A stretch of DNA of 64,000 bases, taken from the NCBI GenBank assembly GCA_009692045.1, contig SIAA01000005.1, forward strand, positions 32,648-96,647. The letters are read 5' to 3'. Positions within the stretch are counted from its first letter, which is position 1. Every line of letters begins with the position of its first letter. The notes under the pieces are model-generated. The model was not told where the DNA came from, did no database searches, and saw only the letters and a program-made list of their open reading frames with translations. Below are positions 20,571 to 29,697 of this stretch, one piece after another. Source of the stretch: Phycisphaerales bacterium (GTDB lineage: Bacteria > Planctomycetota > Phycisphaerae > Phycisphaerales > SM1A02). A program made the translations under genes and the position numbers.

Positions 20571-21304
20571 TGCGGGCCTCCGTAGGAAAAGATGTTGTCA
20601 GCAACCTTGGGGTCGTTTGCTTCTGTCATTGCTGGAGGGTTGCCCCCCGTGGCCGGTTGACCGTCCGGCCCATTGGAGACAAAGCGGATGCGCCCGGCAT
20701 CGCACGCTCCGCCCATCCCCCGCACCTGCTCGTCACCGGAACGAACCGATCCATCCGGGTCCATGAAGGTTCCGATGGGATCGATGCGATCAACCTTTCG
20801 GCCGGGGTTGCACAGGGCGATGCGTAGTCCCCAGGGATCAATAATCTCCCTTGCTTCAGTGATGGGTACAGCGCCGGGATTGGGACCGTACGGCGCGGGC
20901 ATTCCCGGTCCTGGCCACTGGCCTGTCAGATTCCCCGGGGGCAGAACGCGAATCATGTCGGGGGGAATGCGTGCCAGCATCTCGCGACTGGTCTGGCTTT
21001 TCTGCAGCACATCGAGAAGCGGAACAATCATGTAGGCGCCGGCGGTGTTGATCTCCCAGATGTCAAAGGCTCGCTGAGGAGTTACCGAGTATGGACCACC
21101 GATGCTGAGCGGTCTGCCATTGGAAGATTCCCACTCGCGCACCGCAGCATCGAGAATCGCGAAGGTGTCTTTCATCTTCTGGCGCTCGCTGCGGGCCAGC
21201 ACGGTGGTGCTGACTCCGATGCCGATAGTCGCGAGAATGATGATGATCCCCACCACGATCATCAGCTCAAGCAGCGTGAATCCACGGGCGGCGCGTTGGT
21301 TCAT
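20567..21304 (-). CDS. Prepilin-type protein, GspG-like
   Basis: The protein has 245 residues from the ATG at 21304. That start is chosen because it overlaps the upstream stop (21301-21303) as ATGA, like every other junction in this chain, and leaves a short leader MNQRAARG before FTLLELMIVVGIIIILATIGIG. A longer frame reaching 21370 would add an unlikely arginine-rich segment. The N-terminus and the SERQKMKDTFAILDAAVREWESSNG segment resemble GspG, the major pseudopilin. Several pseudopilins here are candidates for the major subunit. Confidence 0.75.
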   Translation of the reverse strand: MNQRAARGFTLLELMIVVGIIIILATIGIGVSTTVLARSERQKMKDTFAILDAAVREWESSNGRPLSIGGPYSVTPQRAFDIWEINTAGAYMIVPLLDVLQKSQTSREMLARIPPDMIRVLPPGNLTGQWPGPGMPAPYGPNPGAVPITEAREIIDPWGLRIALCNPGRKVDRIDPIGTFMDPDGSVRSGDEQVRGMGGACDAGRIRFVSNGPDGQPATGGNPPAMTEANDPKVADNIFSYGGPQ

Positions 21305-22485
21305 GGGCCAACCTCCACCACATTGTCGGCGTTGTAACCGGCGACATCGACGCGGCGCGTGCGATCCCACGATCGGTCGGGTCCGTAGCTGAGAAGGGCA
21401 AACTCAGCCGCGCGCAAGCCGCGTGATGTGCTGAGGTCAGTCGCGCCATCGGCGAGTGATCCATTTACATCGTCACCAGCACTGAATCGGCCCGGGCGCA
21501 GGGCGAAGTAGTCGCCTACATCGAAGAGTCCCACCGCAGGAATCCCCGGCTCACCGCCACTATATGGCTTGCGGTAATAGCGAATCGGTCGACCCCAGTA
21601 ATCAACTATGCACTTGGGCAGCACATCAAAGTTGGGAACCTCGTCAGCGCTCACCAGCACCGGTTCACCGGCCGCATCAAGACCGGTGATGCCACGAACC
21701 ATCTTGTCGTCCTTTAGATCCATATATGGACCCAGTTGTTTGCCCCGAGCATTTTGATATCGAGGCATGTCGCGGATTCCCGACGCCGCAGTCGGCGAGG
21801 CCGGCGAGTCAAGATTGTCGGCGGGAAGATTGCGCCTACCGAAACATCCCGTGCACGGTGCGGGATAGCCAGTTGCGGAAACCGGAGCTGGTGCCAGAAG
21901 TGCACCCCACACTCCGTCCCGTCCAGGATGGCGCACGCCATTTCGCGGCGTCTCCCTAGCACCCGGCAGCGGCGTACCACCCGCAGTAACCATGGAGGCA
22001 GTGAGAATCACTCCGTAACCATCAGCGGATCGGTCGGTGCCTCCGAGCAGATACTCCGCCGGACTGGTGAATGAGTTCCACAACTGCACATCACCGGCAA
22101 GCGTGGTGGCATTGGGAGATGGAAACAGGTCACGGCAATAACCCGGCAGAGTGGCGGGAGATCCGCTTCCGGCACCCGCATAGGGCGGACTAACTCCGGG
22201 AATGCCGCGCGGCCCGAGAATGGGCGGGTAGTAACCGGTGTCCTCATTGAAGCGCGTAATGGCCTTGACCATCTCTGTCATAAGAACCCGGGTGTTCGCC
22301 ATCTGAGCCGAGCGCGCCGCCGCCGACAGTCCCACCATCAGCAGGCCGATGAGAAGGACGATGATCGCTATTACCACTAGCAACTCAAGAATGGTGAATC
22401 CGCCCGTGCCGCACCTCGCCCCCAAGGCGGAGCGTGGGCTCTGTCTCGGCGATCTCTGGAGGTTGTCACTACGGACGAATCCCAT
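21301..22485 (-). CDS. Prepilin-type N-terminal cleavage/methylation protein
   Basis: The protein has 394 residues from the ATG at 22485, which lies 9 bases after a GGAAGG ribosome site; a GTG two codons earlier is too close to that site. The signal GGFTILELLVVIAIIVLLIGLLM begins near residue 29 and is a canonical prepilin motif. The body includes FNEDTGYYPPILGPRGIPG, typical of long GspG-like or DUF1559-like prepilins in planctomycetes, but I cannot assign a T2SS letter. It is the first pseudopilin after gspF. Confidence 0.75.
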   Translation of the reverse strand: MGFVRSDNLQRSPRQSPRSALGARCGTGGFTILELLVVIAIIVLLIGLLMVGLSAAARSAQMANTRVLMTEMVKAITRFNEDTGYYPPILGPRGIPGVSPPYAGAGSGSPATLPGYCRDLFPSPNATTLAGDVQLWNSFTSPAEYLLGGTDRSADGYGVILTASMVTAGGTPLPGARETPRNGVRHPGRDGVWGALLAPAPVSATGYPAPCTGCFGRRNLPADNLDSPASPTAASGIRDMPRYQNARGKQLGPYMDLKDDKMVRGITGLDAAGEPVLVSADEVPNFDVLPKCIVDYWGRPIRYYRKPYSGGEPGIPAVGLFDVGDYFALRPGRFSAGDDVNGSLADGATDLSTSRGLRAAEFALLSYGPDRSWDRTRRVDVAGYNADNVVEVGP

Positions 22486-22515
22486 ACACACAAACCTTCC
22501 CGCGCCTTCACGGCG

Positions 22516-23805
22516 CTACTTTTGCTGAGACACGCTTTCGATCATGGCCACCAGCGGCAGGAAGAGCGCAAGAACGATGGTTCCTACGATTCCGCCCAAT
22601 ATCACCACCATGAATGGCTCGAGCAAACTCAGGAGACTTCCTACGGCAACATCGACCTCTTCGTCGTAGTTGTCGGCGATCTTCATGAGCATGACATCGA
22701 GATCGCCCGTCTCCTCACCGACATCGATCATGTTGACAACGATGGCATCGCACACTTTGCTCTCGCGCAGGGGCGCGGCAAACGACTCCCCCTCACGGAT
22801 CGAGTCATGCACCTTGGTGAGCGCCTTCTCAAAGATGTAGTTGCCCGAGGTGTCGCGGGTGATGATGATCGCTTCCAGAATAGGCACGCCTGCCGCCACC
22901 AGAGTTCCCAGCGTTCGCGTGAATCGGGCAATGGCCGTTTTGCGAATCAACTGCCCGATCACGGGAATATTGGTTCGCAACACATCGGTGCCGGCGCGTC
23001 CCCAGTGGGTTTTTCGCAGCAGTTTGAAGAAGAGGAATATCAGGAATGGCGATGCCAGCACCCAAATGGCTCCGGGGATTGACTGCCCCGGCTTCTGCCC
23101 CGCCACCCACTGGCTGGCATCCACCAGCCAAATGGTGAGCCCAGGAAGTTCGACATCAAAGTCCTTGAAGATGTCCTGGAACTTCGGAATCACGAAGTAC
23201 ATGATGCCGGTCACAATGAGCACGGCGATGGAGATCACGACCGCCGGATAAATCATGGCACCGATGATGCGTCGCTTCAGGCGCTGGCCCTTCTCCTGGA
23301 AGTCGGCAAGGCGCTGCAAGATCACATCGAGCACACCACCGATCTCGCCTGCCGCCACCATCTTGGCATAGAGCCGATCGAAGGCCTTCGGGTGCTTGGC
23401 CATGGCATCGGAGAGCGTCGATCCTGACTCAACATCTTCACACACCGAACCGAGGATCGACTTGAGTAGTCCCGGGCGCTGCTGCTGCTCCAAGATCTGG
23501 ATCGATCGCAGCAGCGGCAGTCCGGCATCTTGCAGAGTCGAGAGCTGGCGCGTGACCAGCGTGATCTTCTTGGCACTCACACCACCGATGGCTAGAGTAA
23601 AGCCACCCTTACGCTTCTTCTTGATTTGCCGCACGCTGCCGGACTTGCCCTCGGCATCACTCTTGATCTTCTGCTCGCGCACTGAGGTGGGGAAAAACCC
23701 CTGCCCCTTGATGCGCTGCAGTGCCTGCTCACTGGTGGTGGCTTCAATGGTGCCCTTCTGGGTCTTTCCGGCGGCGTTCAGGGCTTCGTAGGCAAATGTT
23801 GGCAT
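22516..23805 (-). CDS. gspF: Type II secretion/type IV pilus inner-membrane protein GspF/PilC
   Basis: The 429-residue protein has the family's length. The start MPTFAYEALNAAGKTQKGTI is the standard opening of GspF/PilC. Two copies of the GspF domain are visible (about 85-210 and 285-410), with hydrophobic segments near 195, 240 and 395. It is the polytopic platform that couples the cytoplasmic ATPase to pilin assembly. It begins 42 bases after the stop of the adjacent GspE-type ATPase and has a GAGAGG ribosome site. Whether it works in a pilus or a secretion pseudopilus is not decided by sequence alone. Confidence 0.9.
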   Translation of the reverse strand: MPTFAYEALNAAGKTQKGTIEATTSEQALQRIKGQGFFPTSVREQKIKSDAEGKSGSVRQIKKKRKGGFTLAIGGVSAKKITLVTRQLSTLQDAGLPLLRSIQILEQQQRPGLLKSILGSVCEDVESGSTLSDAMAKHPKAFDRLYAKMVAAGEIGGVLDVILQRLADFQEKGQRLKRRIIGAMIYPAVVISIAVLIVTGIMYFVIPKFQDIFKDFDVELPGLTIWLVDASQWVAGQKPGQSIPGAIWVLASPFLIFLFFKLLRKTHWGRAGTDVLRTNIPVIGQLIRKTAIARFTRTLGTLVAAGVPILEAIIITRDTSGNYIFEKALTKVHDSIREGESFAAPLRESKVCDAIVVNMIDVGEETGDLDVMLMKIADNYDEEVDVAVGSLLSLLEPFMVVILGGIVGTIVLALFLPLVAMIESVSQQK

Positions 23806-23847
23806 GTTCTTGACCTCTCAATCGGTACTTAGGGCACCGAGTGCCCG

Positions 23848-25590
23848 TCAGGTTTCCAAAATCGTCTCTCGTACTACCTCGTCAATCGTGGTCTGACCTT
23901 CGTAGATCCCCAGCATGCCGCACTCGCGTAGGGTCCGCATACCGCGCTTGCGCGACTCGGCGCGCAGGGCCGCCGTCGAGGCGTTGGTCATGATCATCTC
24001 GCGCAGATCGTCATCCATCACCATGATCTCGTAGAGCGCCATTCGCCCCTTGTAACCGGTCTTGTTGCAGCGCTCGCAGCCGCGCCCTCGGTAGAAGGTT
24101 CGCCCCGCCACATCAGCCGAGCGCAGATCCAACTCCATCAGTTGTTCCTCGGTGGGCTTGAATGGTTCCTTGCAGTTGGTGCAAATGCGCCGCACCAAGC
24201 GCTGAGCAATGATTCCCTCAATGGTGGCAGTGAGAAGAAAACTCTCGATACCAAGATCTAGGAGACGAAGGATGGTGCTCGGAGCATCGTTGGTGTGAAC
24301 GGTGGTGAAGACCAAGTGCCCAGTGAGGCTGGCCTGGATGGCAATCTGCGCCGTCTCCAGATCACGAGTCTCACCCACGAGGATGATGTCGGGGTCCTGC
24401 CGCAGGAATGCTCGAAGCAGCCGACCGAATGTCAACTCCTGATCAAGGTTGACCTGGCACTGGCACATGCCGTCGATGTCGTATTCGACTGGGTCTTCAG
24501 CGGTGAGCAACTTGGTGTCGGGAGTGTTCAGTTCCGCAAGTGCCGCGTAGAGAGTTGTTGTCTTGCCACTGCCGGTCGGGCCAGTGACCACCACAATGCC
24601 GTTGGGCTTATTGATGAGCAGCCGGACCGCCAGCAGATCGTCATCCCGCAGCCCCACGCGATCGAGAGAGAGTTGCACATTGGATCTGTCAAGAACACGA
24701 AGCACCACGCTCTCACCAAACATGGTGGGGAGAACGGCGACACGAAGATCGATGGGATTGCCGCCGACATTCAGCTCGATGCGACCGTCCTGGGGAAGTC
24801 GGCGCTCGGCGATGTCAAGGTTTGCCAGAACCTTCACGCGACTCACTATGGGCATGGCAAGGTGACGAGGCGGAGGCGTCATCTCGTAGAGCACACCATC
24901 AATGCGGTATCGCATCTTGAACTCATCCTCGAATGGCTCGAAATGAATGTCACTGGCACGGTCGCGGATGGCCTGAAGCAGCACGAGATTCAATAGTTGC
25001 ACTACCTTGTTGTCATCGGCCGCCGACTCCAATGCCGCGAGATCAATGGAGTCGCCGCGGCCCGCCAACGCATTGACCGAGTCGGACGATGCCGCATCGG
25101 CATACAGTTGGGCCACGCCGGTTGACTTGGCTGAGTAATGTTCGCGGATGATGGCATCGATCTCCGCCTCGGGTGCAATGACCGCTGAGACTTTGAATCC
25201 CATCAACATGCGCAGGTCATCGACCGCTCGGAAGTTGTCCGGGCTCTTCATCGCCACAACCAGTGACTTGGTGGCGGGATCAAACTCCACGGGAACAACC
25301 TGATAGGTCTGCACTGATTCGTTGGGAAGCGCGAGACGAGCATCTCCGGAAATCTCAAGATCAGCCAGTGAAACACTTCTCATCCCCGCCTGCGCTGCAG
25401 TGGCCACACCAAGGTCAGCCTCGCTGCACAAACCCATCTCCAGCAGAATCGCACCCAGATTCTGGCCCTTCTTGGTTGTCTGCTGTAGAGCCAGTGCCTC
25501 GTGCACCTGATCGCGAGTAACACGGCCCATCCTTGTAAGAATGCGACCGAGCCGGCGACCTTTCATTTCAGATATGTTCAGCTCAGCCAT
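23848..25590 (-). CDS. gspE: GspE/PilB-type assembly ATPase (first copy)
   Basis: The 580-residue protein begins with a MshEN-like N-terminal domain (GRRLGRILTRMGRVTRDQV). It continues with RASDIHFEPFED and the Walker A motif GPTGSGKTTT near residue 340. Asp-box and Walker B regions follow (TAEDPVEY, ILVGETRDLETA), then TGHLVFTTVHTNDAP and a four-cysteine zinc motif, CTNC and CERC. This is the hexameric ATPase driving pilin or pseudopilin assembly. It heads the gspF and pseudopilin block. A possible operator-like palindrome lies 43 bases upstream of its start. Confidence 0.92.
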   Translation of the reverse strand: MAELNISEMKGRRLGRILTRMGRVTRDQVHEALALQQTTKKGQNLGAILLEMGLCSEADLGVATAAQAGMRSVSLADLEISGDARLALPNESVQTYQVVPVEFDPATKSLVVAMKSPDNFRAVDDLRMLMGFKVSAVIAPEAEIDAIIREHYSAKSTGVAQLYADAASSDSVNALAGRGDSIDLAALESAADDNKVVQLLNLVLLQAIRDRASDIHFEPFEDEFKMRYRIDGVLYEMTPPPRHLAMPIVSRVKVLANLDIAERRLPQDGRIELNVGGNPIDLRVAVLPTMFGESVVLRVLDRSNVQLSLDRVGLRDDDLLAVRLLINKPNGIVVVTGPTGSGKTTTLYAALAELNTPDTKLLTAEDPVEYDIDGMCQCQVNLDQELTFGRLLRAFLRQDPDIILVGETRDLETAQIAIQASLTGHLVFTTVHTNDAPSTILRLLDLGIESFLLTATIEGIIAQRLVRRICTNCKEPFKPTEEQLMELDLRSADVAGRTFYRGRGCERCNKTGYKGRMALYEIMVMDDDLREMIMTNASTAALRAESRKRGMRTLRECGMLGIYEGQTTIDEVVRETILET

Positions 25591-25632
25591 GAGTTACCAC
25601 TCATCCTAGACCCTATACGCATCAAAGAACGC

Positions 25633-25646
25633 TGCTGCATGCAGCA
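25633..25646. promoter_or_regulatory. Perfect 14-bp palindrome upstream of gspE
   Basis: TGCTGCATGCAGCA is a perfect inverted repeat without a spacer, in the 113-base gap between pilT and the first gspE. It lies just upstream of -10-like sequences for gspE on the minus strand (TATAGG at 25612-25617, TAGGAT at 25603-25608). It could be a dimeric regulator site; no RNA hairpin is possible without opening the centre. Confidence 0.35.
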
Positions 25647-25703
25647 ATCGCGTATGGACAACTGGATTTCGGCTACTATTTGAGCCCAGTTGTGCCTGAC
25701 AAG

Positions 25704-26819
25704 TCAGGTCGCAGCATGCTCCTCATCAAGCTCAGAACGGCCAACGGTGCCTCCGGCACGGTGCACCTTCTCTGTGAGGTCACCGGGGTTACGACTCTTG
25801 TCGATCATCTCTTCGGCGCTAATCAAACCGCGCGAATAGATGCTCCAGAGGTGGTCATCCAAGAGTTGCATTCCGAACTTCTTGCCGGTCTGGATGGCAG
25901 AATCGATGCGGAATGTCTTGTTCTCACGAATGAGGTTGGAGATGGCGGGCGTGATGACCAGAAACTCGTATGCAGCAACACGCCCAGGCTTATCGGAACG
26001 GGCTAGCAACTGCTGGCTGAGAATGGCGATCAGAGAGGTCGACAACTGCACACGCACCTGCTCCTGTTGGTTGGTCGGGAAGGCATCGATGACGCGACTG
26101 ATGGTTCCGGCAGCGCCGGTGGTGTGCAGAGTGGCAAAGACCAAGTGGCCTGTCTCGGCAGCTCTGATGGCGGCCTCGATGGTCTCCAGGTCACGCATTT
26201 CGCCCACGAGAATCACATCGGGGTCCATGCGCAGTCCGCGGCGCAGCGCCTCGTGAAATGTCGGAACATCATGGCCGACTTCCCGTTGATTCACCACCGA
26301 CCTCTTGTGGCGATGGTAGTACTCGATCGGATCTTCAACGGTGATGATGTGTCGCTCAAACCCCGTGTTGATGTAGTCGATCATCGTGGCCAGTGTCGTC
26401 GTCTTGCCCGATCCCGTGGGACCAGTTACCACGAACAAACCTCGGGGACGGCGGATGAGTTCGCGCACAATCGTCGGCAAGCCGATCTCATCAAAGGTCA
26501 GGAGCTTGTTGGGAATCTGACGAAGCACGATCGAGACATCACCGCGCTGTCGGAATACCGAGACACGGAAGCGCGCCGCCTCCCCGTAGGCGAAACCAAA
26601 GTCGGTACCGCCGACCTCCTGTAACTCTTGCTGATTCTTCTCGGAGGTGATCGACTTCATCAGCGCGATCATGTCATCGCTCTCGAGCACCTTGGTGGCG
26701 AGGCTGCGCAGTCGACCATGCAGTCTGAGAGTCGGGGGACGCCCGACACTCAGGTGAAGATCGCTGGCGCCTTGGCGCACGACGGTGTCCAGCAGTCTGT
26801 CGATTTGCAGTGTGCTCAT
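25704..26819 (-). CDS. pilT: Type IV pilus retraction ATPase PilT
   Basis: The 371-residue protein opens with MSTLQIDRLLDTVVRQGASDLHLSVGRPP, the standard PilT N-terminus. Walker A is GPTGSGKTTT near residue 130, followed by EDPIEY, VGEMRDLET, and AIRAAETGHLVFATLHT, the PilT-type His box. It lacks the N-terminal MshEN domain and zinc cysteines of GspE/PilB. PilT depolymerises pili, which suggests that the machine encoded here is a retractable pilus. It follows the second GspE-type gene by 9 bases. A CCTGAC-AA-GTCAGG inverted repeat (25695-25708) spans its stop codon. Confidence 0.93.
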   Translation of the reverse strand: MSTLQIDRLLDTVVRQGASDLHLSVGRPPTLRLHGRLRSLATKVLESDDMIALMKSITSEKNQQELQEVGGTDFGFAYGEAARFRVSVFRQRGDVSIVLRQIPNKLLTFDEIGLPTIVRELIRRPRGLFVVTGPTGSGKTTTLATMIDYINTGFERHIITVEDPIEYYHRHKRSVVNQREVGHDVPTFHEALRRGLRMDPDVILVGEMRDLETIEAAIRAAETGHLVFATLHTTGAAGTISRVIDAFPTNQQEQVRVQLSTSLIAILSQQLLARSDKPGRVAAYEFLVITPAISNLIRENKTFRIDSAIQTGKKFGMQLLDDHLWSIYSRGLISAEEMIDKSRNPGDLTEKVHRAGGTVGRSELDEEHAAT

Positions 26820-26828
26820 GTCTCTCTC

Positions 26829-28580
26829 TTATCCGCGCGCTTCTGAGGGCTTGAATCCTTCGATCTGCGCGTAACTGGCAATTTCCTCAGGGGTGGTCAC
26901 ACCCTTCATGATCTTGATGCGACCGTCCGCAACCAGACTTCGCATACCTGATCGTATGGCAGCCTGGCGCAGCCGCGAGACAGGAGCACGCTGGAATGCC
27001 AAATCGCGAAGTTCGGTGTTCATGATCATCATTTCAAATATTGCCTTGCGCCCGCGATACCCCGACTTATCGCAGTGGGGGCAACCAACCGCCTTCATGA
27101 TGCACCCCTTGGCCACATCAGCAGCCTCAAGTCCAACTAGGCCCAGAGTCTTGGGATCGGGGTTGGGATCCACCACCTTGCACTTGTCGCAGAGCACGCG
27201 GGTCAAGCGCTGGGCCATGACCGCCTGAATGGAGCTGGCTACCAGGAAGGGTTTCACGCCCATGTCGATGAGGCGAGTGATGGCGCTCGGCGCATCATTG
27301 GTGTGCAGCGTGGAGAACACGAGGTGACCGGTGAGCGCCGCCTGAATGGCCACATCGGCAACTTCACGATCTCGGATTTCACCCACCAGAATGATGTTGG
27401 GCGCCATGCGCAACATACTCTTGAGAATCTTGCTGAAGCTGAGCCCGATGGCCTCGCGCACCTGAACCTGGTTGATGCCCTTGAAGTTGTACTCCACCGG
27501 ATCCTCGGCAGTAATGATCTTGCGATCAGGCCGATTGAGGGTGTCGAGCGCCGAATAAAGCGTGGTGGTCTTGCCGGAACCGGTGGGGCCGGTCACCAGG
27601 AAAATCCCCGTCGGTCGGCGGATGATGCGATTGAAAATATCGAGATTGTCTTGCTCAAAACCAAGATTCACCAAACCGATACGCACCGAGTCCGGGCGCA
27701 AAATACGCAGCACGATGCTCTCTCCGTGCACGATGGGGCAGCTGGAGACGCGGAAGTCGATGGCCGTGCCGTCAACGGTGAACTTGATGCGACCATCCTG
27801 CGGAACGCGTCTCTCCGCGATGTTTACCCCGGCCATGAGTTTGAGCCGTGCGAGCAGCGCGCCCTGCATCCGCTTGGGCAGCTTGTCGCGGACAAAGCAG
27901 GCGCCGTCGACTCGATAGCGAAGGATTACTCCATCCTTCATGGGCTCGACATGGATATCGCTAGCCCGTCCCTTCACCGCCTCGATGATGATGCGATTCA
28001 CCAGTCGAATGATGGGCGCTTCGCTGGCCGAGTCAAGATCAACGGACTTATCTACCGAGCGATCAACAGTGGAATCCACGCTCCTGTCGACGGTGACATC
28101 CACCGAGTCGGTAACCAGCGACTGCTCTTTCTTGAGAGGATCCTTCCCGCCCGCTCCCCCATCAAGGAACTCCTGAATCTGTCGGCGACTGGCGATGGCA
28201 GTCTCCAAGTCGCCGAGGCGGAACCGAAGCATGTCCAGCATCTCCAGATCCATAGGATCATGGATGAGAAGCTTGAGCCGACCGTTCACCTTCCCCAATG
28301 CCAATATGCAGTGCTTGCGCGCGATGTCTTCGGGAATCAGTCCACGGTCAACTCGATTGCTGTCTTCGGCGCGCTCCAGATTGAGGAACTCCATGCCAAA
28401 CTGGGTTCCTAGTGCCTTGGCCACATCCTCAGCCTTGCACGCCCCCTTCTCCACCAGCACCTCGCCGATGCGCTTGCCCGTTCCCTTGGCCGCGCTGAGA
28501 GCCGCTTGGACCTGCTGCTCATCGACAGCTTTCCAAGACACAAGGATCTCTCCTAACTTCAGTCGAACCTTACGCGCCAT
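26829..28580 (-). CDS. GspE/PilB-type assembly ATPase (second copy)
   Basis: The 583-residue protein is a paralogue of the ATPase at 23848. It has an N-terminal MshEN-like domain (VRLKLGEILVSWKAVDEQQV), RASDIHVEPMKD, Walker A GPTGSGKTTT near residue 330, AEDPVEYNF, LVGEIRDREVA, FSTLHTNDAP, and zinc cysteines CDKC and CPHC. Between the N-terminal and ATPase domains is a linker built from repeats of SVD and TVD (about residues 157-181). It is the first gene of the cluster, 9 bases ahead of pilT. The minus strand upstream has TGCTAGGAT at 28619-28611, a possible extended -10. Confidence 0.92.
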   Translation of the reverse strand: MARKVRLKLGEILVSWKAVDEQQVQAALSAAKGTGKRIGEVLVEKGACKAEDVAKALGTQFGMEFLNLERAEDSNRVDRGLIPEDIARKHCILALGKVNGRLKLLIHDPMDLEMLDMLRFRLGDLETAIASRRQIQEFLDGGAGGKDPLKKEQSLVTDSVDVTVDRSVDSTVDRSVDKSVDLDSASEAPIIRLVNRIIIEAVKGRASDIHVEPMKDGVILRYRVDGACFVRDKLPKRMQGALLARLKLMAGVNIAERRVPQDGRIKFTVDGTAIDFRVSSCPIVHGESIVLRILRPDSVRIGLVNLGFEQDNLDIFNRIIRRPTGIFLVTGPTGSGKTTTLYSALDTLNRPDRKIITAEDPVEYNFKGINQVQVREAIGLSFSKILKSMLRMAPNIILVGEIRDREVADVAIQAALTGHLVFSTLHTNDAPSAITRLIDMGVKPFLVASSIQAVMAQRLTRVLCDKCKVVDPNPDPKTLGLVGLEAADVAKGCIMKAVGCPHCDKSGYRGRKAIFEMMIMNTELRDLAFQRAPVSRLRQAAIRSGMRSLVADGRIKIMKGVTTPEEIASYAQIEGFKPSEARG

Positions 28581-28654
28581 GCATCATTTCCATTTGATCT
28601 CGAGTTCCACATCCTAGCAAGCATTGCTGAGACTTCTGTGCAGTACGGCAACGA

Positions 28655-28679
28655 TATACTCGCAGCAACTCACAAGGAG
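28655..28679 (+). promoter_or_regulatory. -10 box and strong ribosome site of gnd
   Basis: TATACT at 28655-28660 is a good -10, but I find no convincing -35 at normal spacing. AAGGAG at 28674-28679 lies 7 bases before the ATG at 28687. Together they exclude an upstream in-frame TTG at 28624 as the start of gnd. Confidence 0.5.
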
Positions 28680-28686
28680 AGAACGG

Positions 28687-29697
28687 ATGCGCATAGGGAT
28701 AATCGGGCTAGGACGAATGGGTGCAAACATGGCAGCCAGGCTGATGCGTGGGGGACACTCCTGCGTCGTCTTCGATCGGTCTACGGACGCGGTGAAGTCG
28801 GCGGCGAATCAGGGCGCGATTCCCGCAACCAGCATCGCTGACCTGTGCGCCCGCTTGGACAACTGCAAGGCGGTCTGGATGATGATTCCCGCAGGATTCG
28901 TTGATGGACTGATCAAAGATGCCGCGCCCCACCTAGGGAAAGGCGACATTCTCATAGACGGTGGTAACAGCTACTACAAGGATGACATCCGCCGCTCTGC
29001 AGAGCTGGCAGCGCGAGGGATCAGATACCTAGATGTCGGCACTTCGGGCGGCGTATGGGGCCTCGAGAGGGGGTATTGCCAGATGATCGGTGGCGACACG
29101 GATGCTGTGCGGCACCTTGATCCCATTTTCGCCACGCTGGCGCCTGGATCCGCCTCTGCGAGCGCGACACCTGGGCGCACGCGCACCGGTTCCGCTTCGG
29201 AGGGCTACCTGCACTGCGGTCCCTCCGGCGCCGGGCACTTTGTCAAGATGGTTCACAACGGCATCGAGTACGGCATGATGGCGGCTTACGCCGAAGGGCT
29301 CAACATCATCCGTCACGCCGATGTTGGCAGGCAATCTCAAGAGCATGACGCCGAGACCACCCCGCTGCGCCATCCCGAGGAGTACCAGTATCAGTTCGAC
29401 ATCGCAGAAATCACGGAGGTGTGGCGACGCGGCAGCGTGGTGAGCAGTTGGTTGCTCGATCTGACCGCGCAGGCGCTGGCAAGCGATCCCACCCTTGAGA
29501 AGTTCTCCGGCCGGGTAAGCGACAGCGGCGAAGGTCGCTGGACCATCAACGCCGCCGTGGACGAGGGTGTTCCCGTACCGGTTCTCTCGGCGGCGCTGTA
29601 TCAGAGATTTGCCAGCCGCGGCAATGCGGAGTTTTCCGACAAGGTGTGCTCAGCCATGCGCTTCGGGTTTGGCGGACACTTGGAGAAGAAGGCGTGA
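28687..29697 (+). CDS. gnd: 6-phosphogluconate dehydrogenase, decarboxylating (short GndA type)
   Basis: This enzyme oxidises 6-phosphogluconate to ribulose 5-phosphate and CO2 in the oxidative pentose phosphate pathway. The start is the ATG at 28687, which has a strong AAGGAG 7 bases upstream and begins the Rossmann motif [16 protein letters not shown]. At 336 residues it belongs to the shorter class rather than the 470-residue class. It shows [31 protein letters not shown] and [19 protein letters not shown], with the conserved catalytic lysine and asparagine. The stop overlaps the zwf start by one base (TGATG). Confidence 0.94.
   Translation: MRIGIIGLGRMGANMAARLMRGGHSCVVFDRSTDAVKSAANQGAIPATSIADLCARLDNCKAVWMMIPAGFVDGLIKDAAPHLGKGDILIDGGNSYYKDDIRRSAELAARGIRYLDVGTSGGVWGLERGYCQMIGGDTDAVRHLDPIFATLAPGSASASATPGRTRTGSASEGYLHCGPSGAGHFVKMVHNGIEYGMMAAYAEGLNIIRHADVGRQSQEHDAETTPLRHPEEYQYQFDIAEITEVWRRGSVVSSWLLDLTAQALASDPTLEKFSGRVSDSGEGRWTINAAVDEGVPVPVLSAALYQRFASRGNAEFSDKVCSAMRFGFGGHLEKKA

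Noticed and set aside
25695..25708. CCTGAC-AA-GTCAGG at the pilT stop as a terminator
   Set aside because: The loop is only two bases and no T-run follows on the minus strand.
27303..28412. A 369-residue open frame on the plus strand across the second GspE gene
   Set aside because: It mirrors the GspE reading frame and includes no family motif or plausible start signals.
28624..28686. Upstream extension of gnd from a TTG at 28624
   Set aside because: The extension would cover the TATACT -10 and the AAGGAG ribosome site; the ATG at 28687 starts the conserved Rossmann motif.
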